Below, piece after piece: positions 1 through 8,359 of a DNA stretch of 64,000 bases. The notes below the pieces were generated by a model, which was not told the DNA's origin, did not search any database, and was given only the letters and a program-made list of their open reading frames with translations. Numbering within the stretch: the first letter of the stretch is position 1; the number at the start of each line of letters is the position of its first letter. This DNA is from Shewanella sp. MBTL60-007 (GTDB lineage: Bacteria; Pseudomonadota; Gammaproteobacteria; Enterobacterales; Shewanellaceae): the NCBI RefSeq assembly GCF_019654915.1, contig NZ_BPET01000027.1:1-64000 (forward strand), in the 5' to 3' direction. A program made the translations under genes and the position numbers.

Positions 1-4
1 AACC

Positions 5-289
5 ATGGTTAATAAAAATCGACAAGATTTAGTTGAATATATTTGCAATCAACTCGAAGGCTATACTCATGATCAAGTAGACAAAATGACTGACCACTTG
101 TTAGAAGACATGCTTTTTCTCGCTATGTCTGGCCGACCTGTTCACTTAACTAATTTGGGGCAATTAAAGCAGGTAGAGAAAACAGCAAGAGTTGGACGCA
201 ATCCTAAAACCGGAGACTTGCATGAAGTTCGAGCAAGAAAGCGCATAGTGTTTTCCTTTGTTAGAAAACTCAGAAAAAAGGAAATTTAG
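5..289 (+). CDS. HU/IHF-family DNA-binding protein
   Basis: A 94-residue protein of the size of HU/IHF subunits. The hallmark GRNPKTG motif of the DNA-embracing arm lies near residues 64-70 and is followed by a basic stretch, as in HU and IHF. The N-terminal part is acidic and helical, consistent with the dimerisation helices, but differs clearly from housekeeping HU. The start lies four bases inside the window, so neither a ribosome site nor an upstream extension can be judged. It is followed two bases later by a second HU-like gene, so the two probably form a co-transcribed pair and may act as a heterodimer; that is inference. Confidence 0.8.
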   Translation: MVNKNRQDLVEYICNQLEGYTHDQVDKMTDHLLEDMLFLAMSGRPVHLTNLGQLKQVEKTARVGRNPKTGDLHEVRARKRIVFSFVRKLRKKEI

Positions 290-291
290 TT

Positions 292-585
292 ATGTTAAAC
301 AACAAAGTGTCTATTGCTGAGCTAGCAAAACGACTTGCATTACAATTTAATATTGCACCAGATGATGCAGTACTCATTGTAAAAGCTACCCGTGATTTTT
401 TTATCGAAAATATTTCCGCTCAAAATCGAATATTGATTAGACGCTTCGGCTCGGTCAAATACACCAAAGTCTTGCCCTATGAAAGCCGTAACCCACAAAC
501 GGGAGAAAAGATGATCACAAAAGCGAAGTACGTAGCTCGTTTTACTCCTGTAAAAAGCACTATTGAGTATATCGATGATAAATAA
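292..585 (+). CDS. HU/IHF-family DNA-binding protein, second of a tandem pair
   Basis: A 97-residue HU-like protein. The arm motif appears as RNPQTGE near residues 66-72, after a basic segment containing IRRFGSVK, which matches the beta-sheet base of the HU fold. It starts two bases after the preceding HU-like gene, so translation is probably coupled. The two products differ from each other as much as IHF alpha differs from beta. Tandem divergent HU-like genes are unusual for core chromosome and suggest an accessory or element-borne nucleoid protein. The biological role is unknown. Confidence 0.8.
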   Translation: MLNNKVSIAELAKRLALQFNIAPDDAVLIVKATRDFFIENISAQNRILIRRFGSVKYTKVLPYESRNPQTGEKMITKAKYVARFTPVKSTIEYIDDK

Positions 586-614
586 TGAAATTACACACAA
601 ATTAGGGCTGGATT

Positions 615-797
615 ATGGCAATCGACAACAATTTTTTTGGCTTAAATCAAACGCCAACTAAAAGGCAGGTTAAAAGGTGGCTGTGGATGATTAATAGTTC
701 TGATTGCCCTACTGTCATGAATCATGGGGAAAGTCGGTTAAAGATGTTTTTTAAGAAAACATCTGATGCTGAAAAATTTGTTGAACAGTACAAGTAA
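615..797 (+). CDS. small basic hypothetical protein
   Basis: A 60-residue lysine- and arginine-rich protein with no signal peptide or membrane segment. An AGGG about 8 bases upstream of the ATG can act as a ribosome site, and the gene follows the HU-like pair in the same direction by 29 bases, so it is probably the third gene of that operon. I do not recognise the family. The charge and context would fit a nucleic-acid-associated protein, but this is a guess. Confidence 0.5.
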   Translation: MAIDNNFFGLNQTPTKRQVKRWLWMINSSDCPTVMNHGESRLKMFFKKTSDAEKFVEQYK

Positions 798-1185
798 GTG
801 CCATTACAGCATTTACTGGATTAACGCAGCTTTAATACTCGTCGGTATAAACATTTGCTTGCTCAGCAAAAAGTACAAAAGCAATACTTGATACTAGTGA
901 ATCCTCTTCAAGAGTTGGTCATAGTTTAGGGTTAATGGGGGTATTTAGTTAAGCCGCAAGGTTAAACTTGCAAAGCTAGTGCAACTTATAATGCCATTGT
1001 CACCTACATAAAAAGCACAGTTGTATTGATTTGTAATCAGCTGGGGTTAATTGCTTGACTCTGTATTCATTGTCACTAAAATACGCGCCGTTTGCCTGAA
1101 ATGCAGTACGTAAGCACCCTTTTGTGTTGATTGCTCGCTCACCTGGTAAGCCGTGTATTTTCTTTATTTAATCCAAGGACAATAA
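798..1185. other. intergenic region upstream of codB
   Basis: No gene is seen. Near position 1086 is CGTTTGCCT, which resembles one half of a PurR operator, but the other half is poor. The codB ribosome site AAGGAC lies at about 1172, eight bases before the ATG. Confidence 0.4.
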
Positions 1186-2451
1186 ATGGCAAGCGATAAT
1201 AATTACAGTTTGAGCCCGGTTCCTAAATCGGCTCGTAAAGGCGTATTCTCCCTAACAATGGTGATGCTGGGTTTGACCTTTTTTTCAGCGAGTATGTGGA
1301 CAGGAGGGACACTCGGTACTGGTCTTTCCTTTAATGATTTTGTTCTCGCAGTTTTAATTGGTAATTTAATTCTCGGTATTTACACTTCATTTCTTGGTTA
1401 CATCGGCGCTCAATCAGGCCTCTCTACTCATCTCCTCGCTCGTTACTCATTCGGTTTAAAAGGTTCTTGGCTACCGTCGCTCCTACTCGGTGGCACTCAA
1501 GTTGGTTGGTTTGGTGTTGGTGTGGCGATGTTCGCTATTCCAGTACAAAAGGCAACAGGAATAGATACAAACCTGCTTATCATTATTTCTGGTCTGTTGA
1601 TGACCATTACCGTTTACTTCGGGATCGGCGCGATTATGATCCTATCGGCCATAGCCGTGCCTGCAATCGCACTATTCGGTGGTTATTCAGTACTTCAAGC
1701 GGTTGATACTGTAGGTGGCATGGATGGGTTAAAGGCGTTAACGCCAGAAACACCGATTGAGTTTTCGACAGCACTAGCCTTAGTCGTGGGCTCTTTTATC
1801 TCTGCTGGTACTCTCACCGCAGATTTCGTGCGTTTTGGTAAGAAGCCGGTTAATGCCGTGTTTATCACGATGTTTGCGTTTTTCGTTGGTAACTCTTTGA
1901 TGTTTATCTTCGGCGCGGCAGGTGCTGCAGCAACGGGTCAGGCGGACATATCTGAAGTGATGATTGCCCAAGGACTATTGATCCCTGCCATTATCATCTT
2001 AGGTCTGAATATCTGGACCACTAACGATAATGCCCTTTATGCCTCTGGCTTAGGTTTTTCAAATATCACAGGACTTCCGAGTAAGTATCTATCACTTTTC
2101 AATGGTGTCATCGGTACCCTGTGCGCACTTTGGCTATATAATAACTTTGTCGGTTGGCTGACCTTCCTGTCAGCGGCAATCCCACCCATTGGTGGCATTA
2201 TCATTGCCGATTACCTTAGAAATCGTGAAAAATACAAAGACTTCGCCAACGCCAAGTTTACTACGGTCAATTGGGCGGCAATTAGCGGTGTGATGATAGG
2301 CGTGCTTGCAGGTCACCTTTTACCAGGCATAGTCCCCGTTAACGCAGTACTCGCTGGCGCAATCAGCTACCTATTATTAGATGAAGCTTTAAAGCGCTTT
2401 AATAAACAGAATTTAGTTAAATCAGATTGTCAAAATGCAAATAATGCATAA
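1186..2451 (+). CDS. codB: cytosine permease CodB
   Basis: Inner-membrane symporter of the NCS1 family that imports cytosine. The 421-residue product can be followed almost end to end along enteric CodB, including the N-terminal VPKSARKG, the [15 protein letters not shown] stretch and the central [15 protein letters not shown], with about twelve hydrophobic segments. E. coli CodB has a similar length (about 420 residues). A clear ribosome site precedes the ATG. The next gene is codA, whose start lies about ten bases beyond this stop, so the two form the usual codBA operon: the permease supplies the deaminase. Similarity to the enteric protein looks high for a Shewanella-like host, which hints at transfer. 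Confidence 0.95.
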   Translation: MASDNNYSLSPVPKSARKGVFSLTMVMLGLTFFSASMWTGGTLGTGLSFNDFVLAVLIGNLILGIYTSFLGYIGAQSGLSTHLLARYSFGLKGSWLPSLLLGGTQVGWFGVGVAMFAIPVQKATGIDTNLLIIISGLLMTITVYFGIGAIMILSAIAVPAIALFGGYSVLQAVDTVGGMDGLKALTPETPIEFSTALALVVGSFISAGTLTADFVRFGKKPVNAVFITMFAFFVGNSLMFIFGAAGAAATGQADISEVMIAQGLLIPAIIILGLNIWTTNDNALYASGLGFSNITGLPSKYLSLFNGVIGTLCALWLYNNFVGWLTFLSAAIPPIGGIIIADYLRNREKYKDFANAKFTTVNWAAISGVMIGVLAGHLLPGIVPVNAVLAGAISYLLLDEALKRFNKQNLVKSDCQNANNA

Positions 2452-2461
2452 GGAAAACACC

Positions 2462-3757
2462 ATGTCATCAGCAAGTATGTTGATTAAAAATGTCACGCTT
2501 AACGGCAAAGAAGGCCTTCATCAACTCCTGATTGAAGATGGTCAGTTCAGTGCCATTGCACCAATGAGTGAAAGCATTACGCTTCCATCTGCTGATTCTT
2601 TAAAAGTGCTAGATGGCGAAGGCGGCATGGCGGTTGCTCCTTTTTGTGAGCCCCATGTTCACCTAGATACCACGCAGACGGCTGGTGAGCCAAGCTGGAA
2701 CATCTCAGGAACGTTATTTGAGGGTATCGAGCGTTGGGCTGAGCGTAAGTCTATGCTCTCTATCGAAGATGTTAAGTCTCGCGCTAAGCAAACACTAAAG
2801 TGGCAGATTGCTAACGGTATTCAACATGTTCGTACTCACGTAGATGTGTCTGACCCGACTCTTATCGCGCTTAAAGCGATGCTAGAAGTTAAAGAAGAGA
2901 TGAAACAATGGGTTGATATTCAGATTGTTGCCTTCCCTCAAGAAGGTATTCTATCTTACCCGAACGGTAAAGAGCTTCTAGAAGAAGCGGTGAAGCTTGG
3001 CGCCGACGTTATTGGTGCTATCCCACACTTTGAGTTTACCCGAGAATATGGCGTAGAGTCGCTACACTATGTGTTTGAACTAGCACGCAAGTATGATCGT
3101 TTAATCGATGTTCACTGTGATGAAATCGATGATGAGCAGTCGCGTTTTGTTGAAACGGTTGCAGCTCTTGCCCACAAGTACAATATGGGTGAGCGCGTAA
3201 CCGCCAGCCACACTACGGCAATGCATTCATACAATGGTGCATATGCTTCTCGCTTGTTCCGTTTACTTGGAATGTCTGGCATTAATTTCGTGGCGAATCC
3301 GTTGGTGAATATTCATCTGCAAGGTCGTTTTGATGATTATCCAAAACGTCGTGGTATCACCCGCGTTAAAGAGATGCTCGCTGCCAATATCAACGTCTGT
3401 TTTGGCCATGACGATATTTTCGATCCTTGGTATCCATTAGGTACGGCCAACATGCTACAGGTGTTGCACATGGGCTTACATGTTTGCCAAATCATGGGTT
3501 ACGATCAAATCAATAATTCGCTTGAGTTGATCACCAGTAAGTCGGCGCGCACACTGAACATCCAAGATAAGTATGGCATTGAGCTGGGTAAACCGGGCAA
3601 CCTGTTAGTCCTGCCTGCCGATAATGGCTTCGATGCGCTGCGTCGCCAAGTGCCAGTGCGTTACTCTGTACGCCAAGGTAAGATTTTGGCTGAAACTCAG
3701 GTGGCAAGAACACAGATCCACCTAGCAGAAGCTGAAGATGTAACCTTCCGTCGTTAA
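2462..3757 (+). CDS. codA: cytosine deaminase CodA
   Basis: Cytoplasmic amidohydrolase converting cytosine to uracil and ammonia for pyrimidine salvage. Metal ligands are visible: HVHLD near residue 67 of this start, HCDEIDD in the middle, [11 protein letters not shown] and the catalytic-aspartate region [13 protein letters not shown]. The sequence follows E. coli CodA nearly residue for residue over long stretches. An in-frame ATG at 2435 exists, but the AAGGAAA at 2450 sits correctly for the ATG at 2462, which gives 431 residues against about 427 in E. coli. It is the second gene of codBA and is followed by a strong intrinsic terminator. Confidence 0.95.
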   Translation: MSSASMLIKNVTLNGKEGLHQLLIEDGQFSAIAPMSESITLPSADSLKVLDGEGGMAVAPFCEPHVHLDTTQTAGEPSWNISGTLFEGIERWAERKSMLSIEDVKSRAKQTLKWQIANGIQHVRTHVDVSDPTLIALKAMLEVKEEMKQWVDIQIVAFPQEGILSYPNGKELLEEAVKLGADVIGAIPHFEFTREYGVESLHYVFELARKYDRLIDVHCDEIDDEQSRFVETVAALAHKYNMGERVTASHTTAMHSYNGAYASRLFRLLGMSGINFVANPLVNIHLQGRFDDYPKRRGITRVKEMLAANINVCFGHDDIFDPWYPLGTANMLQVLHMGLHVCQIMGYDQINNSLELITSKSARTLNIQDKYGIELGKPGNLLVLPADNGFDALRRQVPVRYSVRQGKILAETQVARTQIHLAEAEDVTFRR

Positions 3758-3775
3758 GATTTAGCAAGATGAATT

Positions 3776-3813
3776 AGCCGAGTATGTGTTTGACACTTAC
3801 TCGGCTTTTTTTT
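3776..3813 (+). terminator. intrinsic terminator of codBA
   Basis: The arms GCCGAGTA and TACTCGGC enclose a further GTGT/ACAC stem, followed by eight T residues, 19 bases after the codA stop. Confidence 0.9.
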
Positions 3814-3939
3814 GCCTTCGATCTTACTTCAAATTGGCAATATTCGTTGTTGTTTAACTTTGCGATCGAAAAGCTATTTTTGTTCGTCTGCTTATGACAA
3901 AATCCCCCTCCTTTTTTAGCCGTAAAATGTATACCCCAA

Positions 3940-4716
3940 GTGATAGAAGATAGAAATTTTGATGATTTGGCCCATAAGTTTGCTGCCAGCATCTATGGCA
4001 CCGCTAAAGGCGAGATCAGGCAGACAGTCGTCTGGCAAGATATCGAGCAGATCCTTTTTACTCTTTCACAAGACAAAGAGCTGAATGTATTAGACGCAGG
4101 TGGTGGCCTAGCTCAGCTATCGCAAAAGATTGCCAGCAAAGGTCATCGAGTCAGTCTTTGTGATCTCTCCAGTGAAATGCTTGCGCTGGCAAAGCAGGAT
4201 ATCATCAAGAATCACTTAATTGAGCACTACCGCTTCATTCACTGCCCTGTGCAAGACGTTGCAGAGCACCTGCCGACCAAAGTCGACTTAGTGTTGTTTC
4301 ACGCCGTTATGGAGTGGTTGGCCGAACCGCTACAAGCGCTAAAAGGTTTGTGTGAGCAGGTAAAGCCCGGGGGCATCATCTCGGTCATGTTCTACAACTA
4401 CAACGGATTGCTGTTTAAAAATCTTATCTGTGGCAACCTTAATCATATTGAGAAAGGCATGCCCCATAGAAAGCGTTTTAAGTTGCAACCCCAGCAAGGC
4501 ATTAAGCCTGAGCTGGTTTATCAGTGCCTTGAGCATGCGGGTTTTAATATCTTGGGTAAGACAGGTGTGCGCACTTTTCACGACTATATGCAGGATCATG
4601 ACATGGGCGATTTTAGCTTCGAGCAAATTGTTGCCATGGAACAAAAGCTCTGTAGGCAGGAGCCGTTCTTATCTTTAGGACGGTACATCCATGTCTATGC
4701 ACAAAAATCAATTTAA
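3940..4716 (+). CDS. cmoM: tRNA 5-carboxymethoxyuridine methyltransferase CmoM
   Basis: SAM-dependent methyltransferase that makes the methyl ester of cmo5U at the wobble position of certain tRNAs (formerly SmtA). The 258 residues track E. coli CmoM: DRNFDDLAHKF at the N terminus, the SAM-binding VLDAGGGLAQL, the LCDLSSEML acidic loop, LVLFHAVMEWL, and the C-terminal GKTGVRTFHDY and LGRYIHV. The start is a GTG; the nearby ATG at 3927 is out of frame. It stands alone, between the codBA terminator and a gene-poor stretch, so it is probably transcribed by itself. Confidence 0.92.
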   Translation: MIEDRNFDDLAHKFAASIYGTAKGEIRQTVVWQDIEQILFTLSQDKELNVLDAGGGLAQLSQKIASKGHRVSLCDLSSEMLALAKQDIIKNHLIEHYRFIHCPVQDVAEHLPTKVDLVLFHAVMEWLAEPLQALKGLCEQVKPGGIISVMFYNYNGLLFKNLICGNLNHIEKGMPHRKRFKLQPQQGIKPELVYQCLEHAGFNILGKTGVRTFHDYMQDHDMGDFSFEQIVAMEQKLCRQEPFLSLGRYIHVYAQKSI

Positions 4717-4886
4717 GTGAGCATGAGCTGTTGAGTTTAGGCTAAGTAATTAAGATAGGTTTAATGGGGGTCTGTTAACATAAAGCTTGTGATATGAGCC
4801 ACTTCGCTGGCATTTATAGTCAGCAATATAAAAGGAACGGCTAGAATTTTTCACAACCTAGTGAGCTCGTCACATAAGGGGGCTTT

Positions 4887-4970
4887 ATGTTGTTTGATAC
4901 AGCATTAACGGTGAAATGGATTGCATTGGTTGTATTTTATATCGTGTTGATCCGTATCTGCTATAAATAG
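4887..4970 (+). CDS. possible 27-residue single-span membrane microprotein
   Basis: An ATG preceded by AAGGGGG six bases upstream opens a 27-codon frame. Its product has a short polar N terminus, one continuous hydrophobic stretch (WIALVVFYIVLI) and a basic tail (RICYK), the usual layout of bacterial single-span small membrane proteins. The stop codon lies in the left arm of a 12-base inverted repeat. Nothing is recognised by family. The case rests on the ribosome site and the membrane-like composition. Confidence 0.4.
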   Translation: MLFDTALTVKWIALVVFYIVLIRICYK

Positions 4971-5001
4971 TGAATAGCCACCATAGACAGGCTACTCACT
5001 A
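4968..5001. repeat. inverted repeat between small ORF and DsbA-like gene
   Basis: Arms TAGTGAATAGCC and GGCTACTCACTA pair with one mismatch around a ten-base loop. There is no clear T-run on either strand, so it may be a Rho-assisted end point or an mRNA 3' stabiliser shared by the converging transcripts. Confidence 0.5.
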
Positions 5002-5037
5002 TCGCTTAACGCTTTGCTAAGTTAATCTCGCTTCTTA

Positions 5038-5676
5038 TTAACTTAGCGCGGCTAGCTCTTGTTTTACACTCTCGACTACCGCAGCAGGTTCAGATAGGAA
5101 TTTTGAGTGGTCAATAAAGATCGCCTGATCGCCTGATGTCATCACAAGTACAGGGAAGGCATTGGTACCGATCGCTTCGCCAATTTCGGCGATACCTGCT
5201 AATACACTCTCCGCCTCATGACTAATAGCATCTTTAAAGACCTTATTTGAAGGAGATAATTTGTATTGATTGATTATCTTGTCAAAATCAGCTCTTGAAT
5301 CTAATGGATTCGCTTCAACAAAATGTTGTTGCTGCAGTGCTTTTAGTAATTCAAACTCTTTATTGGCCTGTTTTGATTGCACCCAAGACATGAAGTTAGC
5401 AGTCTTAATCGAAGACACTTTTTTGTTTAACCCCTTCAAGTAAGCATCACTAAATGGCACCTTAGTTAATGCGCTAACTTGGTCAATGTGTGCTTTCTTT
5501 GGTGCATCAGAACCGTTGAAATGTGCACAGTGTAGCAAATGAACGTCAGAGTAATCGAAAGCATCCATCAGCTCTGCAACTACGGGTGTGGTTGCGTAAC
5601 TCCAAGGGCAATGAGAGTCATAAATGAAATAAAGTGTTAGAGGTTCGTTTTGCGTGTGAGTCTGCTTAGAAGTCAT
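5038..5676 (-). CDS. DsbA-family thioredoxin-fold protein
   Basis: A 212-residue protein beginning with a polar leader, then a first beta strand LTLYFIYDSHCPWSYATTP, in which CPWS sits where DsbA/FrnE-like proteins carry CPxC. The second cysteine is replaced by serine, as in monothiol and glutathione-S-transferase-like members. A cis-proline loop is visible near the C terminus in the segment GTNAFPVLVM. There is no signal peptide, so it should act in the cytoplasm. Family knowledge suggests a thiol-based oxidoreductase or isomerase; the substrate is unknown. It is monocistronic on the minus strand. Confidence 0.75.
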   Translation of the reverse strand: MTSKQTHTQNEPLTLYFIYDSHCPWSYATTPVVAELMDAFDYSDVHLLHCAHFNGSDAPKKAHIDQVSALTKVPFSDAYLKGLNKKVSSIKTANFMSWVQSKQANKEFELLKALQQQHFVEANPLDSRADFDKIINQYKLSPSNKVFKDAISHEAESVLAGIAEIGEAIGTNAFPVLVMTSGDQAIFIDHSKFLSEPAAVVESVKQELAALS

Positions 5677-5781
5677 TAACTAAGATCTTGTTAGAATAAT
5701 CTGTAGCGCGATCCTAAGTTCTTTGTCGAAAATTTTCAAACACCAATTCACTATACACAAGCTTGTTGGCACTTTTATGAT

Positions 5782-5811
5782 AAAAAAGGGAGCCTCTGAA
5801 TTAGGCTCCCT
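5782..5811 (-). terminator. intrinsic terminator
   Basis: Perfect arms GGGAGCCT/AGGCTCCC with a seven-base loop. Read on the minus strand it is followed by six T residues, 24 bases beyond the stop of the membrane protein gene. Confidence 0.88.
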
Positions 5812-5834
5812 CTTTGATATTCGTTGTATTGGCG

Positions 5835-6863
5835 CTAGACGGCTTCTTCTACGGTTTTAACGCCTTGCCACTGAAAGTGATTGTTTGGCTTTTTGGTGAC
5901 GACCCCTTCACTAAACATACGGCTAAAGATCTCGTCCACTTCTTCAGTGGTAATATTGAGATAATTGCTGACAGCGCGTTTGCTGCAATTGACTCGATTG
6001 CTACCGAGTGCGTCTAAAACTTGATCATAGGTGGACTTAGGTTCAGCCTCCGGCAACTGTTTCGGTTCGAAGTGTGGCAAGAAGTCCGAGTCCTTTGCAT
6101 CAAGGGGCGAATAGCCTTCAAGTGTAATAGGATGGATTTGATTGAACCTCTGTCTAAAGCGGTTCTCTTCGCCAATCAGTCCCACAAAGAAGGCGGCAAA
6201 GAAGTCCAGTAGTATAGATAGGAAGACGACTAAACCAAGTTGGGCTGTTTCGGCTTTGATGTTAAGTGATAACGCAAGACTTTCAATCAAACCAACAATA
6301 GAACCTTGGCTTACAACGGGAATGCTATCACGCTGCAGGGCAAGCTGCTGCTGTTGTTCTCGCAGTTTATTGTTCTCTTTCTGAATGCGAGTCACACCGG
6401 TGGCGATACGTTCCATCTGTATGTATTTTTCGGCTGCTATGTTATTCAGGGCTATCTGCTTATCAATAGCCTCAATCTGCATGTTAAACGCATTCACTTT
6501 ACTCTGCTGAACCTGAACATGTTCCTGAGCCTTATTAGTCGCGCTGTTGATCCCGCCGATAGATCCCCCGATAGAGATAGCGGCAAGCACGGCATAAAAT
6601 CCTAATGCTGACAGCATGCCCATAAAGTTTTTTCTAGCGTAACGCTCACCGACTTCATACCAAGCGAAGAATTTTCCAAGCTCAAAAATAACCGCTAGTC
6701 CACCAAAGAGGAACTGCATAACCGGGTCGTCATCGATAGAGAGGAACAGTAGTAGTGAAAATATAATGGAAGCGAGGATCGATGCGCCGGTGAAGCTGTA
6801 AACACTCCACATGGCAAACTTGCCCTTTGGAAAACGAATAGCGTGATTTTGATTGTAAAGCAT
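5835..6863 (-). CDS. membrane protein with central coiled coil and C-terminal winged-helix-like domain, unknown function
   Basis: A 342-residue protein with an unusual order of parts. Three hydrophobic segments fill about residues 18-107. A polar, glutamine- and lysine-rich region at about 108-190 has heptad-like spacing and looks like a coiled coil. A fourth membrane segment lies near 205-230, and a soluble tail follows. The last 65 residues (from YDQVLDALGS, through SKRAVSNYLNITTEEVDEIF, to the end) look like a winged-helix DNA-binding module with a YxxV/helix/wing pattern. This suggests a membrane-anchored DNA-binding or sensing protein. I do not recognise a named family. It is monocistronic with its own terminator. 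Confidence 0.7.
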   Translation of the reverse strand: MLYNQNHAIRFPKGKFAMWSVYSFTGASILASIIFSLLLFLSIDDDPVMQFLFGGLAVIFELGKFFAWYEVGERYARKNFMGMLSALGFYAVLAAISIGGSIGGINSATNKAQEHVQVQQSKVNAFNMQIEAIDKQIALNNIAAEKYIQMERIATGVTRIQKENNKLREQQQQLALQRDSIPVVSQGSIVGLIESLALSLNIKAETAQLGLVVFLSILLDFFAAFFVGLIGEENRFRQRFNQIHPITLEGYSPLDAKDSDFLPHFEPKQLPEAEPKSTYDQVLDALGSNRVNCSKRAVSNYLNITTEEVDEIFSRMFSEGVVTKKPNNHFQWQGVKTVEEAV

Positions 6864-7425
6864 AGTGGACTTCTAAATGAGAATAGGAAGATAACTCTGA
6901 GTATGTATAACTTGAGAATTTGAATATTTAGCTTACTCTAAATCAGCCTATTTATCTTCAAATAACTTAAAGATTAGGATCTTATGCGCATTATTCGCTC
7001 GGATATTACATTTATGCTAATTGCATGTTTGCATGTTTGCATATGGCATTTTAAATGGTGCTGTATGAGGCAAAGAGTTACTGGGGAGCTAACTTGTCAC
7101 GGCACTAAAACATCACAACCTATTACGAGCTACGCCATCCCTAAGCATAAGTATAAGTCGATTTGGCAAGTTTCTTAAAAAATGTGCACTAAATGAACGC
7201 TTTATAAATAAAACGATATGAATTGATTTCTTTACACCAAGGCAGGTGTGAAAAAGAGGTTTTCGGACGATATAGGCTTATCGTACTGATTAATATAGTT
7301 AAAAATATTCGTTCAACTTCATTGAGAGCTAAATATTGAAAGCTATAACCACTTTTAGTTTTGTTGAAATCTTATCGGAGCCTCAAATGTGATGCCGTGC
7401 AACAAATTCCCCCCTTCTTGCTTTC
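6864..7425. other. gene-free AT-rich stretch
   Basis: Upstream region of the minus-strand membrane protein gene and far upstream of the rhodanese gene. A 64-codon frame at 6984-7178 exists, but its composition (clustered Cys, His, Trp) does not look like protein. No repeat or RNA gene is recognised. Confidence 0.4.
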
Positions 7426-7483
7426 TATAATCCTGTTTATTCAGGGCAAAGTCAGTCCCCTGCACCTGACTTTGCCCTGTTTT
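7426..7483 (+). promoter_or_regulatory. promoter-like TATAAT followed by a 14-bp perfect hairpin with T-run
   Basis: A consensus-like TATAAT at 7426-7431 would place a transcript start near 7438-7440. A perfect 14-base inverted repeat (CAGGGCAAAGTCAG with its complement, loop of ten) follows at 7442-7479, then TTTT. No gene precedes it, so it is either a 5' stem-loop or attenuator of the rhodanese mRNA or the end of a short untranslated RNA. The -35 region is poor. Confidence 0.5.
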
Positions 7484-7552
7484 ATATTGAATAAAATAAA
7501 AATAACCCAAAGTGAAGAGTCAATCCTCACCTTAAGACTGGAGAATAGATGT

Positions 7553-8017
7553 ATGAACAAAGTGGTAAACATGACGTTATTATGTGCCTTATTAGGACTT
7601 AGCTCTCAGGCGATCGCATATGATGCAAAGTTAGCACAGGGCTTTAACGAACAATTTAGCCACGCAAAAGGTAAAACAGTAGGCAAAGATATCGGACTAA
7701 TTAGCGCAGAAGGGTTTGTTAAGCAACTACAGAATAATGCTAGCGTCACAGCCATTGATATCCGTACCCCAGAAGAGCGTCAAGTATTTGGTCTTGCAAT
7801 GAAAGACCAGCTTAACATCAGCTTAGATGAGCTGTTTACCGCTGAAAACCTAAATAAAATCCCTACAGACAAGCCTGTGGTAATTGTCTGTAAATCTGGC
7901 GCACGCGCCATGGCGGCTGGTACGGCTCTGCGCCAATTGGGCTTTGATAATGTCAAAGTATTAAAAGGTGGTTATAGCAAACTGTCTAGCTATGTAGGCC
8001 CAAACATCGCTAAATAG
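7553..8017 (+). CDS. periplasmic rhodanese-domain protein
   Basis: A 154-residue single-domain rhodanese. The frame is open upstream to 7361, but the ATG at 7553 follows GGAG by a good distance and begins a classic signal peptide (basic start, hydrophobic core, cleavage after SQAIA). The mature protein has the rhodanese pattern: VTAIDIRTPEERQVFG, then the active-site loop VCKSGARA with the catalytic cysteine, then LRQLGFDNVKVLKGGYS. It should carry sulfane sulfur in the periplasm; the donor and acceptor are unknown. It stands alone behind a long leader with a strong hairpin. Confidence 0.85.
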   Translation: MNKVVNMTLLCALLGLSSQAIAYDAKLAQGFNEQFSHAKGKTVGKDIGLISAEGFVKQLQNNASVTAIDIRTPEERQVFGLAMKDQLNISLDELFTAENLNKIPTDKPVVIVCKSGARAMAAGTALRQLGFDNVKVLKGGYSKLSSYVGPNIAK

Positions 8018-8359
8018 CCATACACAACAACCTGTTGTTTTGGGCAAGATCAACAAGCATGTATTTTGCTGGTGCCTTGCCCTATTACCGATTCTTGACC
8101 GCTAGCGTTACCGACCACAAGTTGATAGTCCTTTCTCAATTGCGTGTGACATATGTTAAGGCAGTTCAGCCTCTTTTTAATACGAGCGCGAGTGTTTACG
8201 CTTAGGTGTGCGCAGGATCAATATCATAAATTAGTAAAATAGGCTTATCCCTCCTAGATCTCGGCGTTAGCACGTCTTACAATTCCCTGCTCTATCCAAA
8301 CTGCGCCATACTCTAGCAGTCCCCGAATTCTTTAGGAATTCACCATCAATAGGAATACC
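8018..8359. other. intergenic region upstream of rlhA
   Basis: No gene, tRNA or strong hairpin is seen. An AGGAA just before 8360 serves as ribosome site for the next gene. Confidence 0.4.

Noticed and set aside
1082..1097. PurR-like operator upstream of codB
   Set aside because: Only one half matches (CGTTTGC); the other half has too many mismatches to call a site.
6984..7178. A 64-codon frame in the gene-free stretch
   Set aside because: Clusters of Cys, His and Trp, no domain and no partner; reads like translated non-coding DNA despite a possible AGGA.
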